In this document: in pieces, positions 7,559-15,682 of the stretch
Numbering within the stretch: the first letter of the stretch is position 1
Layout of the letters: every line of letters begins with the position of its first letter
Assembly: GCA_040901445.1 (NCBI GenBank)
Contig: JBBDYQ010000022.1
Coordinates: forward strand, 242,645-306,644
From: Thermoleophilaceae bacterium
GTDB lineage: Bacteria > Actinomycetota > Thermoleophilia > Solirubrobacterales > Thermoleophilaceae
DNA length: 64,000 nt
Direction of reading: 5' to 3'
Position numbers and translations under genes: made by a program
The notes under the pieces: model-generated
Told to the model about the DNA's origin: nothing
Seen by the model: only the letters and a program-made list of their open reading frames with translations
Databases searched by the model: none

Positions 7559-10149
7559 GCGAGCAGGTTCTCCACGAGCTGGTAGCCGGTGTAGGTGGCC
7601 GCGTAGGAGAAGAGGCCGAACGGGTGGTAGTTCTGCTCGGTCGGATCGGGGAGCACCGCGCCGGCGATTCGGATCACGCCCGCGCCGAACGGCAGCTCGC
7701 CCAGCGACGTTCCGGTGTGGCTCTCGCTCTCGGGCTCCGGGGTCTCGCGGACCAGCGTCCGCGCCGCCGTGGTGCCGCCGGCCGCCTCCCAGGCCTCCTG
7801 GTCCACGATCCAGTTCGGCGAGTCGCAGCGGTCGGAGTCGCACGAGGAGTTCGCCGCCCCCGACGGGCTCACGTAGTAGCCGAGCGGCACGGGCTCATAC
7901 GTCTGGTGCCGGTTGTCGAAGCTCTGCCCGTCGACGGTGTCCTGCCCCTCGGCCGTCCCCTCCTTGTCCACGCCGGCCGCCAGGTGATGGCGGTCGTAGG
8001 TGGGCCCGTCGCCGTCGTCGAAGTCCATCCACCCGGCGAAGAACACGCCCCCGTGCACGTCGTCGCCGGCCAGTCCGCCGTCCAGCGCGGGCAGCCCGGC
8101 CAGGGCCGCGTCGGTGAGCGTCAGGTTGCCGCCGTCGCGCGCGAAGGCCGCGAGCGCGGCCGCATATGTGTCGCGGTCCGCCGCGGTGAGGAGGCCCGAG
8201 CCGTCCGGCTCGAAGCCCGGCATGAAGTCGTTCGCGACCACGACGGTGTCGTAGGCGCCGAGGATCGCCGGGTCGGCGAGGATCTCGTCCACCCCGAGCG
8301 CGTCGAGCTCGCTGCCGGCCGGCACGTAGCGGTTGAGGTCCTCGAGGAAGTCCATGCGCGAGACGTCGTAGGCGGCCTGCTCGGGAACCGGAACGGCCTG
8401 GCTCTCGCTGAAGCTCACCTCGTAGCGCACCGGCAGGGCGCGCTCCATGGCGGGGCGGACCTGGTAGGGCCCCGGCGGAGGCGCGTTCAGATCGATGCGA
8501 GCCCCGGCCTGCAGGTAGATGCCGCTCTGGTTGAAGTAGCGGGCGATCTCGCGGCAGTCCCCGTCGGGATCGCCGGGATGCTGGGACGGGCCGCAGTAGT
8601 CGAGGACGATCCCCGACAGGCCGTTGGGGGAGATGCCGCGTGCGCTGACGGACGTGGCCTCGATCGTCAGCCCGCCGTTGCCCGGCTCCACCTCGAACTC
8701 GAAGCCCTGGCCGGCCAGCTCGGTCTCCTCGAAGCCCTCCTGCGCCGCGACCTCACCGGGGCCGCCCTCCGGGGTCCCGCCGCCCGCGTTCACGATCCGC
8801 TCGGGGTCGAACACGTACGCCACCTCCCCCTCGGGCATGAACTCCGTCTCGCCGGGGGAGAGCAGCGCCGCGATCTGCGAGTAGATGAGGCCCTTGTTCC
8901 CGTCGATGTGGAGCTGCTCGATGCCCGGCTCGAACGCGTTGTTGGGCGCGACGTGCGAGAGCGCCATCTCGTTGTCGATCCCCACCCCGTCGAGCCCGAT
9001 CGGGGAGTCCATCCAGTCGCCGAAGCTCCCGGTGACCTGGTAGTTGATCGTGTCCCAGACGGTGCCCCACTGATCCGAGCACATCGGGATGTTGCCGCCG
9101 AAGGCGGGCTCTCGGAGCTCGCCCGGGCACGAGTCGGCAGGAGCGATGAGCGGGCTCCAAGCCAGCCGCTCCTCGGAGTCGCGGAAGGTGAGGATCGCGG
9201 TCTCCACCGACAGCTCGTTCTTGCGCAGGTCGCGCTGGCCCGCCCCCAGCAGCGTGAAGGAGAACGAGCGGGCCGTGAGCATCCCGTGGAGGTCGATCCC
9301 GCCCGCGAAGCGCCCGGCGTCGGTCTGCTCCTTGACGGCACGCAGGAACTTCGCGTACCCGCGCGTCTCGGGCTCGCTCGAAGGCGTGTACTGCGCCTCG
9401 GTGTAGCCGACCGTCGGCCAGTCGCGGTTGAGGTCCATCCCGTTGCCGTTGTAGCGCTGGAAGAAGAGCCCGGCCTGCGACCACTCCCCGCGCTGCCAGC
9501 CGTCGGGGTTGGAGAGCACGAAGTAGATGACTCCGTTGCGCACCACCTCGCCGGCCGTCGGCCCGGAATCGGACGGCTCGAGGATCCGCTTCGGGAAGGG
9601 CCCCTCCGCCTCGCACGCGGGCGCCGCCCCGGCGTCCTCCTCGCAGGCCGCCCAGGTTGCGAGGTCCTCCACCGCCCGCACGCCGCCCTCGAGCCCGGCC
9701 CTCTCGATCCCGTGGATCGAGAGCGAGTAGGCGAAGTGCCGGCGGCTCGGCTCGGGCACGTCCGACTCGGCGTCGGTGACCTTGACCACGTAGAGGTCCC
9801 GGCGTGCCCGGCTCAGATCCTCGCGCGGCAGCCCGGCGGACTCCAGCTCCTCGTCGGTGAGCGTGGCGGCCACCTCACGGAGCTCCTCGCCGCTGAGCAC
9901 GTCCACGTAGCGGTCGAACCTCTCCTCCAGGAACTCGAGGCCGCCGATCGCCTCGTCCCACTGGACGTACTGGATCGCGCAGGCGCTGCCCTTGGCCCAG
10001 GGACTCGTCGCGGGCACGCCGGTCAGGCAGCCGTGGGGGTCGGGGAAGGCCCGTCCGTAGAGGGAGTACTCGGCCTCGCTGGTGGCAGCCGGCGTCGCCT
10101 GCGCTGACACCGGCAGCGCAACGAGAAGCCCCACGGCCACACCGATCAC
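7543..10149 (-). CDS. secreted M14-family zinc carboxypeptidase
   Basis: This 868-residue exported protein begins with the signal peptide MIGVAVGLLVALPVSAQA. The M14 zinc site is visible: HGIER supplies His146 and Glu149, and GIDLHGM supplies His288. The substrate-binding segment NGMDLNRDWP (Asp239-Arg242) and SNPDGWQRG (from 213) match the carboxypeptidase A pattern. The catalytic domain occupies roughly residues 110-480. The C-terminal half has beta-rich stretches and a region resembling an envelope-type accessory domain whose role is unknown. GTG 10149 was chosen because GGAGG lies just upstream and the signal peptide begins there. It probably cleaves peptides or peptidoglycan fragments outside the cell. 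Confidence 0.85.
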   Translation of the reverse strand: MIGVAVGLLVALPVSAQATPAATSEAEYSLYGRAFPDPHGCLTGVPATSPWAKGSACAIQYVQWDEAIGGLEFLEERFDRYVDVLSGEELREVAATLTDEELESAGLPREDLSRARRDLYVVKVTDAESDVPEPSRRHFAYSLSIHGIERAGLEGGVRAVEDLATWAACEEDAGAAPACEAEGPFPKRILEPSDSGPTAGEVVRNGVIYFVLSNPDGWQRGEWSQAGLFFQRYNGNGMDLNRDWPTVGYTEAQYTPSSEPETRGYAKFLRAVKEQTDAGRFAGGIDLHGMLTARSFSFTLLGAGQRDLRKNELSVETAILTFRDSEERLAWSPLIAPADSCPGELREPAFGGNIPMCSDQWGTVWDTINYQVTGSFGDWMDSPIGLDGVGIDNEMALSHVAPNNAFEPGIEQLHIDGNKGLIYSQIAALLSPGETEFMPEGEVAYVFDPERIVNAGGGTPEGGPGEVAAQEGFEETELAGQGFEFEVEPGNGGLTIEATSVSARGISPNGLSGIVLDYCGPSQHPGDPDGDCREIARYFNQSGIYLQAGARIDLNAPPPGPYQVRPAMERALPVRYEVSFSESQAVPVPEQAAYDVSRMDFLEDLNRYVPAGSELDALGVDEILADPAILGAYDTVVVANDFMPGFEPDGSGLLTAADRDTYAAALAAFARDGGNLTLTDAALAGLPALDGGLAGDDVHGGVFFAGWMDFDDGDGPTYDRHHLAAGVDKEGTAEGQDTVDGQSFDNRHQTYEPVPLGYYVSPSGAANSSCDSDRCDSPNWIVDQEAWEAAGGTTAARTLVRETPEPESESHTGTSLGELPFGAGVIRIAGAVLPDPTEQNYHPFGLFSYAATYTGYQLVENLLAYTRP

Positions 10150-10207
10150 TCGCCTCCCCACAGCACACGGAGACCTACCCGTGCCGGGTCGCTGCGAAAC
10201 CGGGGGG

Positions 10208-11260
10208 TCAGGCGGACGCCGGCGCGAACGCGGGGTCGTCCTCGTGCTCGCGGAAGAACGCGACCACGGGGCCGATGTACTCCTCGAAGCGCGGGCAGCG
10301 CAGCCCGTTCGCTGCCAGGAAGTCGGTGGCCTGGCGGGTGTCGAAGCGAACCGGGTGGTTGAGGTAGCTGATCGACTCGCGCGGCGCGCCCGCGAACAGC
10401 TTGCGCACCGCGGGGATCCGCAGCGACTCCGCCACCAGCGGCGCCGGCAGTCGATACGACGGCTCGCGCCCCGCGTACTCGCGCGCGAGCAGGCTGAGCA
10501 CGTCGAGCGCCGTGATCGGCTCCGGGTCCACGAGGTGGAACGTCCTGCCGAGGGCATCCGGCGCGGACCCGGCCAGCAGCGCGTCCACCACGAAGTCCAC
10601 CGGCACGACGTTGAAGGGCGCGGAAGCGCGGCCGAACTGCGGGATCGGGTTCCCGCGCGCCTCGGCGAACGCCACCACGCGGAGCATGTAGTAGGGGCCG
10701 TCGAACTTCTGCGTCTCGCCCGTGCGCGAGTCGCCCACCACGATCGCGGGGCGATAGATGGTCACCGGGAGCTCCGGCATCTCCTCGTGCACCCACACCT
10801 CGGCCTGGAACTTCGTGGACTCGTAGTGGTTCTTGAACGCCTGTCCCAGCGCCAGCTCGTGCTCGTACACCACGCCGCCGCGGTCGCCGGCCACGTAGGC
10901 GGTGGACACGTAGTGGAGCCGCTCGAGCTGCGCGCAGCGCCGGCAGAGGTCGAGCACGTTGCCGGTGCCGTCCACGTTCACGCTCTGGGCGATCTGCAGC
11001 GGCACCGCCAGGTCGTAGATCGCGGCCAGGTGGTACACGGCGGTCGTGGCGGCGGCCACGCGCTCGTAGTCGCCGGGTGACAGGCCGAGGTCGCGCTCGG
11101 CGATGTCCCCGGCCAGGACCTCCACGTTCGCGGGCGCCGCCGCCCGGGCCTGCTCGAGCTGGGACGGGTGCACCAGGCACGTCACGGGCCCGCGCTCGGC
11201 GAGCCCCGCCACGAGGCGGCGGCCGAGGAAGCCGGGGAAGCCGGTGACGAACGCGCTCAT
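10208..11260 (-). CDS. extended SDR / NAD-binding reductase-like protein
   Basis: The protein has 350 residues with an N-terminal Rossmann motif TGFPGFLG (residues 6-13) and the catalytic YESTK (YxxxK). The segment VYHLAAIYDLAVPLQIAQ and the motif NVDGTGNVLDLC are typical of the extended SDR/NAD_binding_4 group, which includes fatty acyl-CoA reductase and 3-beta-hydroxysteroid dehydrogenase-like enzymes. The start MSAFVTG was chosen over an upstream ATG because the glycine-rich loop should lie near the N-terminus. Substrate is unknown. It diverges from the amidase gene with 32 nt between the starts, so the two may share a control region. Confidence 0.85.
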   Translation of the reverse strand: MSAFVTGFPGFLGRRLVAGLAERGPVTCLVHPSQLEQARAAAPANVEVLAGDIAERDLGLSPGDYERVAAATTAVYHLAAIYDLAVPLQIAQSVNVDGTGNVLDLCRRCAQLERLHYVSTAYVAGDRGGVVYEHELALGQAFKNHYESTKFQAEVWVHEEMPELPVTIYRPAIVVGDSRTGETQKFDGPYYMLRVVAFAEARGNPIPQFGRASAPFNVVPVDFVVDALLAGSAPDALGRTFHLVDPEPITALDVLSLLAREYAGREPSYRLPAPLVAESLRIPAVRKLFAGAPRESISYLNHPVRFDTRQATDFLAANGLRCPRFEEYIGPVVAFFREHEDDPAFAPASA

Positions 11261-11280
11261 CGGCACCGGATTCAACCGCA

Positions 11281-11286
11281 TAGGCT
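11281..11286 (+). promoter_or_regulatory. -10 box of a leaderless promoter (amidase)
   Basis: TAGGCT ends 6 nt before ATG 11293, the spacing expected if the transcript begins at the start codon. No Shine-Dalgarno sequence is present. Confidence 0.4.
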
Positions 11287-11292
11287 GCGCCC

Positions 11293-12711
11293 ATGACCGT
11301 CGGTGCGCCCAGCCGCCCGCTCACCACGCGATCCGCCACCGAGCTGGCCCGCGCCATCGGCGAACGGGAGATCACCGCGCGCGAGGCCGTGGAGGCGCAC
11401 ATCGAGCTGCTCGAGCGCGTCCAACCGCGCATGAACGCCCTCGCCGCCGAGCGCTTCGACGCGGCCCGCGACGAGGCGGACGCCGCCGACGCCCGGGTCG
11501 CGAGCGGCGAGATCGACCTCCCGCCGCTGCTCGGAGTGCCTTGCACGATCAAGGAGTCGATCGCCCTGGCGGGCATGCCCAACTGCGCCGGCGTGGTGTC
11601 GCGCCGCGACCACCGCTGCGCCGAGACCGCGCCCTCCGCCCAGCGGCTGCTCGACGCCGGGGCAATCCCGCTCGGGGTGACCAACACCTCCGAGCTGTGC
11701 ATGTGGATCGAGTGCGAGAACCGCGTCTACGGGCGCACGCGCAACGCCTACGACCCTTCGCGCATCGCCGGCGGGTCATCGGGCGGCGAGGGCGCGGCCG
11801 TGGGCAGCGGCGGCTCGCCGATCGGCCTGGGGTCGGACATCGGGGGCTCCATCCGCCTGCCCGCCTTCTTCAACGGGGTCTTCGGCCACAAGCCCAGCCC
11901 GGGGCTGGTGTCCAACGAGGCCATGTATCCCAACACCGACGGCGAGGCCGAGCGCCTGCTCGCGGTCGGCCCGCTCACCCGCCGCGCCGAGGACCTGATG
12001 CCGGCGCTCCGCGCGGTCGCCGAGCGCGACGTGGCGCCGCTCGAGGCCGCGCCCATCGAGGGCATGCCGGTGCTGGTGAGCCTGCCGCCGGGCCGCGCGC
12101 CCGCCAGTCGCGACCTCCTCGGCGCGCGCGAGCGCGCGGCGGGGGCCCTGGCCGCGTTCGGCGCGCAGGTGGAGCGCTCGCCCATCCGTTCGCTGCATCG
12201 CGCCCTCGACCTCTACCTGGCCGCTCTGAGCGACGGCGCGGGTACCTCGGTGCGCGCGGTGCTGGAGCAGGCCGGAAGCGCGCCGCCGAGTCTTTGGGCG
12301 GGCCTGCGCCGCGGCGGCCCGCACACGGTGGCCACCCGCCTCCTGCTCGGAGTCGAGGGGCTCAATTCGCGCATCCCGCAGGGCCGAACCAGGCGGGCGA
12401 TCGCCGCCGGTCGCTCCCTCGCGGAGGAGCTCATCGCGGCCATCGGCGACGGCGTGCTCCTCCATCCGCCCTTCGCGCGGGTCGCGCCGCGCCACGGGCG
12501 CACGGTGGGCCGCCCTTGGCTCATCGCCCACATGGCCATCTTCAACCTGGCGGGGCTGCCGGTGACCCAGGTGCCGCTCGGCCTGGACCGCCGCGGCCTG
12601 CCGCTGGGCGTGCAGGTGGTGGCCGCGCCCGGCAACGACCACGTCACGATCGCCACCGCCATCGCGCTCGAGCGCGCCCTCGGCGGCTGGGTCCCGCCGC
12701 CCCGCCGCTGA
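11293..12711 (+). CDS. amidase signature family hydrolase
   Basis: The protein has 472 residues with the amidase-signature Ser-cisSer-Lys triad: Lys87 in TIKES, Ser162 in GGSSGGEGA and Ser186 in SDIGGSIR. The family hydrolyses linear amides and includes GatA, fatty acid amide hydrolase and many catabolic enzymes. The spacing and the segment FGHKPSPG are more like the FAAH branch than GatA, and no gatB or gatC is nearby. Substrate unknown. It heads a two-gene unit: its TGA overlaps the ATG of the DUF72 gene by one base. Confidence 0.9.
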   Translation: MTVGAPSRPLTTRSATELARAIGEREITAREAVEAHIELLERVQPRMNALAAERFDAARDEADAADARVASGEIDLPPLLGVPCTIKESIALAGMPNCAGVVSRRDHRCAETAPSAQRLLDAGAIPLGVTNTSELCMWIECENRVYGRTRNAYDPSRIAGGSSGGEGAAVGSGGSPIGLGSDIGGSIRLPAFFNGVFGHKPSPGLVSNEAMYPNTDGEAERLLAVGPLTRRAEDLMPALRAVAERDVAPLEAAPIEGMPVLVSLPPGRAPASRDLLGARERAAGALAAFGAQVERSPIRSLHRALDLYLAALSDGAGTSVRAVLEQAGSAPPSLWAGLRRGGPHTVATRLLLGVEGLNSRIPQGRTRRAIAAGRSLAEELIAAIGDGVLLHPPFARVAPRHGRTVGRPWLIAHMAIFNLAGLPVTQVPLGLDRRGLPLGVQVVAAPGNDHVTIATAIALERALGGWVPPPRR

Positions 12712-13631
12712 TGCCGGGGCGGATCCTCGTGGGAACCTCGAGCTGGGCGGATCCCGGCTTCGTGGCCAGGTGGTATCCGCAGGGCATGGCCGCCCGCGAT
12801 CGCCTGCCGTGGTACGCCCGGCGCTTCGAGGCGGTGGAGCTCAACTCGAGCTTCTACGCGGTCCCCGACCGGAGCACGGTGCACCGCTGGGTGGAGGTCA
12901 CTCCGGAGCGCTTCGTCTTCGACGTGAAGGTGCACCGGCTGCTCTCGCGCCACTCGGCCGGGCTGGATTCGCTCCCTCCGGACATGCGCCAGCACGCCGA
13001 GGCCACGTCGCGCGGCCGCGTGCGGCTCACTCCGGAGCTGGAACAGGCGCTCGCGCGCCGCCTCGTGGAGGAGTGCGGCCCGCTCGCCGAGGCCGGCCGG
13101 CTGGGCTCCTTCCTCCTGCAGCTCACCCCGGCGTTCTCACCGCGCAGGCACGAGCTGGACGAGCTCACCGGCCTTCTTGACGCGCTCTCCCCCCACCGGG
13201 TCGCGGTCGAGCTGCGCCACCGCGGCTGGGTGGAGGACGACCGGGCCGAGAGCACCTTCGCCTGGCTGTCCGAGCACGGCGCGGCGTTCGTGGGCGTGGA
13301 CGCCCCCCCGGGCGACCACTGGACGATCATGCCGCCCGTGGACGCGGCGACGCGCGACGACCTGGCCTACGTCCGCCTCCACGGCCGCAACACCGATGGC
13401 TACGTCGGCGGCAAGAGCGTGGCCGAGCGCTTCGGCTGGATCTACTCGGGCCAGGAGCTGGAGCAGGTCGCCGGGCGCGTGCGCTCGCTGGCCGAGCAGG
13501 CGGGCGAGGTGCACGTGATGTTCAACAACAACCGCGACGACGACGCCCCCAGCGCCGCCCGCCGCTTCCGCGAGCTCATCGGGCAGGATCCCGGTCCGCC
13601 TCCGGAGGACGCGCAGCTTCGACTGGGCTGA
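12711..13631 (+). CDS. DUF72 family protein
   Basis: The 306-residue protein opens with RILVGTSSWADPGF and has AVELNSSFYAVP, FDVKVHRLLSRH and AYVRLHGRN, all typical of the DUF72 (YecE-like) TIM-barrel family. Its biochemical function is not established. Start ATG 12711 overlaps the amidase stop, implying coupled translation. The C-terminal HVMFNNNRDDDAPSAARRF is the conserved end of the domain, so the gene is complete. Confidence 0.9.
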   Translation: MPGRILVGTSSWADPGFVARWYPQGMAARDRLPWYARRFEAVELNSSFYAVPDRSTVHRWVEVTPERFVFDVKVHRLLSRHSAGLDSLPPDMRQHAEATSRGRVRLTPELEQALARRLVEECGPLAEAGRLGSFLLQLTPAFSPRRHELDELTGLLDALSPHRVAVELRHRGWVEDDRAESTFAWLSEHGAAFVGVDAPPGDHWTIMPPVDAATRDDLAYVRLHGRNTDGYVGGKSVAERFGWIYSGQELEQVAGRVRSLAEQAGEVHVMFNNNRDDDAPSAARRFRELIGQDPGPPPEDAQLRLG

Positions 13632-13680
13632 TCGGGAGGCGGGATTCGACCCACGGTCGGGGTGCTGCCACCATGGACAC

Positions 13681-14835
13681 GTGCGCACGCACGTCGCCAC
13701 CGGCCTCTCCACGGCGGACGGCCCCGCCGCCTTCGCCGAGGCGGCCGACCAGGCGGCCTCCGCCCTCGCCGGCGCGGAGGTGGACCTCACCCTCGTGTTC
13801 GCGGGCGCGCCACACGTCGGAGCGGTCGAGCCGGGCCTGCGAGCCGTGCGCGACCGGCTGGCGCCACGGGCCCTGGCGGGCTGCGGCGCGCAGGGCGTGG
13901 TGGGCTCCGGGCGCGAGGTGGAGAACGGCGGCGTGGCGGTGTGGGCGGCGTCGCTGCCCGGCGCGCGGCTCGAGACCTTCCACCTCGAGGCCATGCGCGC
14001 CGGCGATGCGGCGGTGGCGGTCACCGGCATGCCGGAGCTCGACGAGGTCGACGCGATGATCCTGCTCGTGGACCCCTACTCGTTCCCGATCGAGCCGCTG
14101 CTGGGTCAGCTCGCCGACGACCACGCGGGCCTGCCGGTGGTGGGAGGCATCGCCGGCGCGGGCGGAGGCGCCGGCGGCGCCGCGCTGTTCCACGATGACG
14201 AGGTGGCGCGTGAAGGCGCGGTCGGCGTGGCGCTTTCGGGCGTGGACGTGCGCGCGGGCGTGTCGCAGGGCGCGCGTCCCCTCGGCCCCGAGATGGTGAT
14301 CACCCGCGCCGAGCGCAACGTGATCCACGAGCTGGCCAGCAAGCCGGCTGTCGAGCGCATCACCGAGGCCATCGCCGGGCTCGACGCCGAGGAGCGCGCC
14401 CTGGCCGCCAACGGCCTCCTGCTCGGCATCGTGATCGACCCGAACAAGCCGGACTACACGCGCGGCGACTTCCTCGTGCGCGGCCTCCTCGGCGCCGACC
14501 GCGAGAGCGGCTCGCTCACGGTGGGCGAGCTCGTGCGCGTGGGGCAGGCGGTCCGCCTGCACGTGCGCGACCGCGTCTCGGCGGACGAGGACCTGCGCGA
14601 GATCCTCGCCGCGCAGGTCGACGGCCTCGACGAGCCGCCCGCCGGAGCCCTGATCTTCACCTGCAACGGCCGCGGCACGCACATGTTCAACGAGCCCGAC
14701 CACGATGCGGCCGCGCTCGACGGCGCCATCCGCGGGGCCCCCGCGGCGGGCTTCTTCTGCGCCGGCGAGATCGGCCCGGTGGGCGACCGCAGCTTCGTGC
14801 ACGGCTTCACCGCGACGCTGGCGCTGTTCCGTTAG
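13681..14835 (+). CDS. FIST-domain sensory protein
   Basis: The protein has 384 residues. An N-terminal FIST_N domain (residues about 30-190, with LAGCGAQGVVGSGREVENGG) is followed by FIST_C (about 220-370, with EDLREILAAQ and IFTCNGRGTHMF). FIST domains are proposed small-ligand sensors often coupled to signal transduction; here the protein stands alone, with no attached GGDEF, kinase or PAS domain. GTG 13681 is the start. There is no signal peptide, so it should be cytoplasmic. The ligand cannot be inferred. Confidence 0.85.
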   Translation: MRTHVATGLSTADGPAAFAEAADQAASALAGAEVDLTLVFAGAPHVGAVEPGLRAVRDRLAPRALAGCGAQGVVGSGREVENGGVAVWAASLPGARLETFHLEAMRAGDAAVAVTGMPELDEVDAMILLVDPYSFPIEPLLGQLADDHAGLPVVGGIAGAGGGAGGAALFHDDEVAREGAVGVALSGVDVRAGVSQGARPLGPEMVITRAERNVIHELASKPAVERITEAIAGLDAEERALAANGLLLGIVIDPNKPDYTRGDFLVRGLLGADRESGSLTVGELVRVGQAVRLHVRDRVSADEDLREILAAQVDGLDEPPAGALIFTCNGRGTHMFNEPDHDAAALDGAIRGAPAAGFFCAGEIGPVGDRSFVHGFTATLALFR

Positions 14836-14880
14836 CCGTCCGTTAGGCTCGGCATCGGCAGGCCACGGCTGGGGGGGCCG

Positions 14881-15678
14881 ATGAGCGGTGGATTTGCAGC
14901 GGGAGTGATGGTGCTGCTCGGCGCGGTGGCGGGCCTGGCGCCCGGCGGTGCGAATGCCGAGGCCGGCGAGCGCTCGATCACCTTCGCCGGCGCCGCGTAC
15001 GACCGGCCGGATCTCCTCCAGCTGGGGCTCGGCCGCGCCGGCCACTGGTTCCCCCAGTTCGGCGCATCCGAGCCGGTGAGCGGGCGCCCGACGGGCGAGA
15101 ACGTCCGCGCCGCGTTGCCCGGCTGGGTCGCCCCGCTCAACCATGCGGCCGGGCTGCTCGACCTGGGCTGCGCGCCCGCGGAGATCGTGGAGGGGTGCCT
15201 TCCGACGTTCCTGTTCCGCTCGTTCTCCCAGGATGGTCCGGCGCGTTCCGCCGGCGGCCAACCGGGCTGGAGCACCTTGCGCCTGCCGGACGGCGAGGTC
15301 GGGCGGTCGGGAGCGATCGTCGACCCGCACACGCGCGGCAACACGAACAACACCATCAACCGCATCCAGCTCCGCGGCGACGTGCCCGCGACGTTCCGCG
15401 TGTCGGTGGTCACGGACAACACGGCGCAGCAGCACGATCCGGCGGAGGCTTTCGTCGCGCGCGGGAACGCGGGGCCGCTCGACACCGACCTGACGCAGAT
15501 CGAGCCGGCGTCGGAGCCCGCCGCGTCCGATCTCGCCTTCAACGGAATCGCGGACGTCTACACGTTCCGGGTCGCCGGCTTCCGCGCCGGCGACTACCTC
15601 AAGCTGCGGCTGGCCGGCGATGCCTCCGCCCCGGGGGGAGCGAGCTTCGGCGGGCTGCTCTTCGACGAGGGGGGATGA
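14881..15678 (+). CDS. secreted protein of unknown function
   Basis: The 265-residue protein has a clear signal peptide (residues 1-26, hydrophobic core VMVLLGAVAGLAP, cleavage near ANA). The mature part is beta-rich with TFRVSVVTDNTAQQHDP and DVYTFRVAGFRAGDYLKLRL, suggesting a jelly-roll or C2-like domain. I do not recognise a named family. It lies 4 nt upstream of the PhoD-like phosphatase, so the two are probably co-transcribed and act outside the cell together. Confidence 0.75.
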   Translation: MSGGFAAGVMVLLGAVAGLAPGGANAEAGERSITFAGAAYDRPDLLQLGLGRAGHWFPQFGASEPVSGRPTGENVRAALPGWVAPLNHAAGLLDLGCAPAEIVEGCLPTFLFRSFSQDGPARSAGGQPGWSTLRLPDGEVGRSGAIVDPHTRGNTNNTINRIQLRGDVPATFRVSVVTDNTAQQHDPAEAFVARGNAGPLDTDLTQIEPASEPAASDLAFNGIADVYTFRVAGFRAGDYLKLRLAGDASAPGGASFGGLLFDEGG

Positions 15679-15682
15679 GCCG

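Noticed and set aside
6721..10107. Long plus-strand open frame across the winged-helix and M14 genes
   Set aside because: It lies antisense to a signal-peptide-bearing carboxypeptidase with intact zinc motifs; the frame is low-complexity and a GC artefact.
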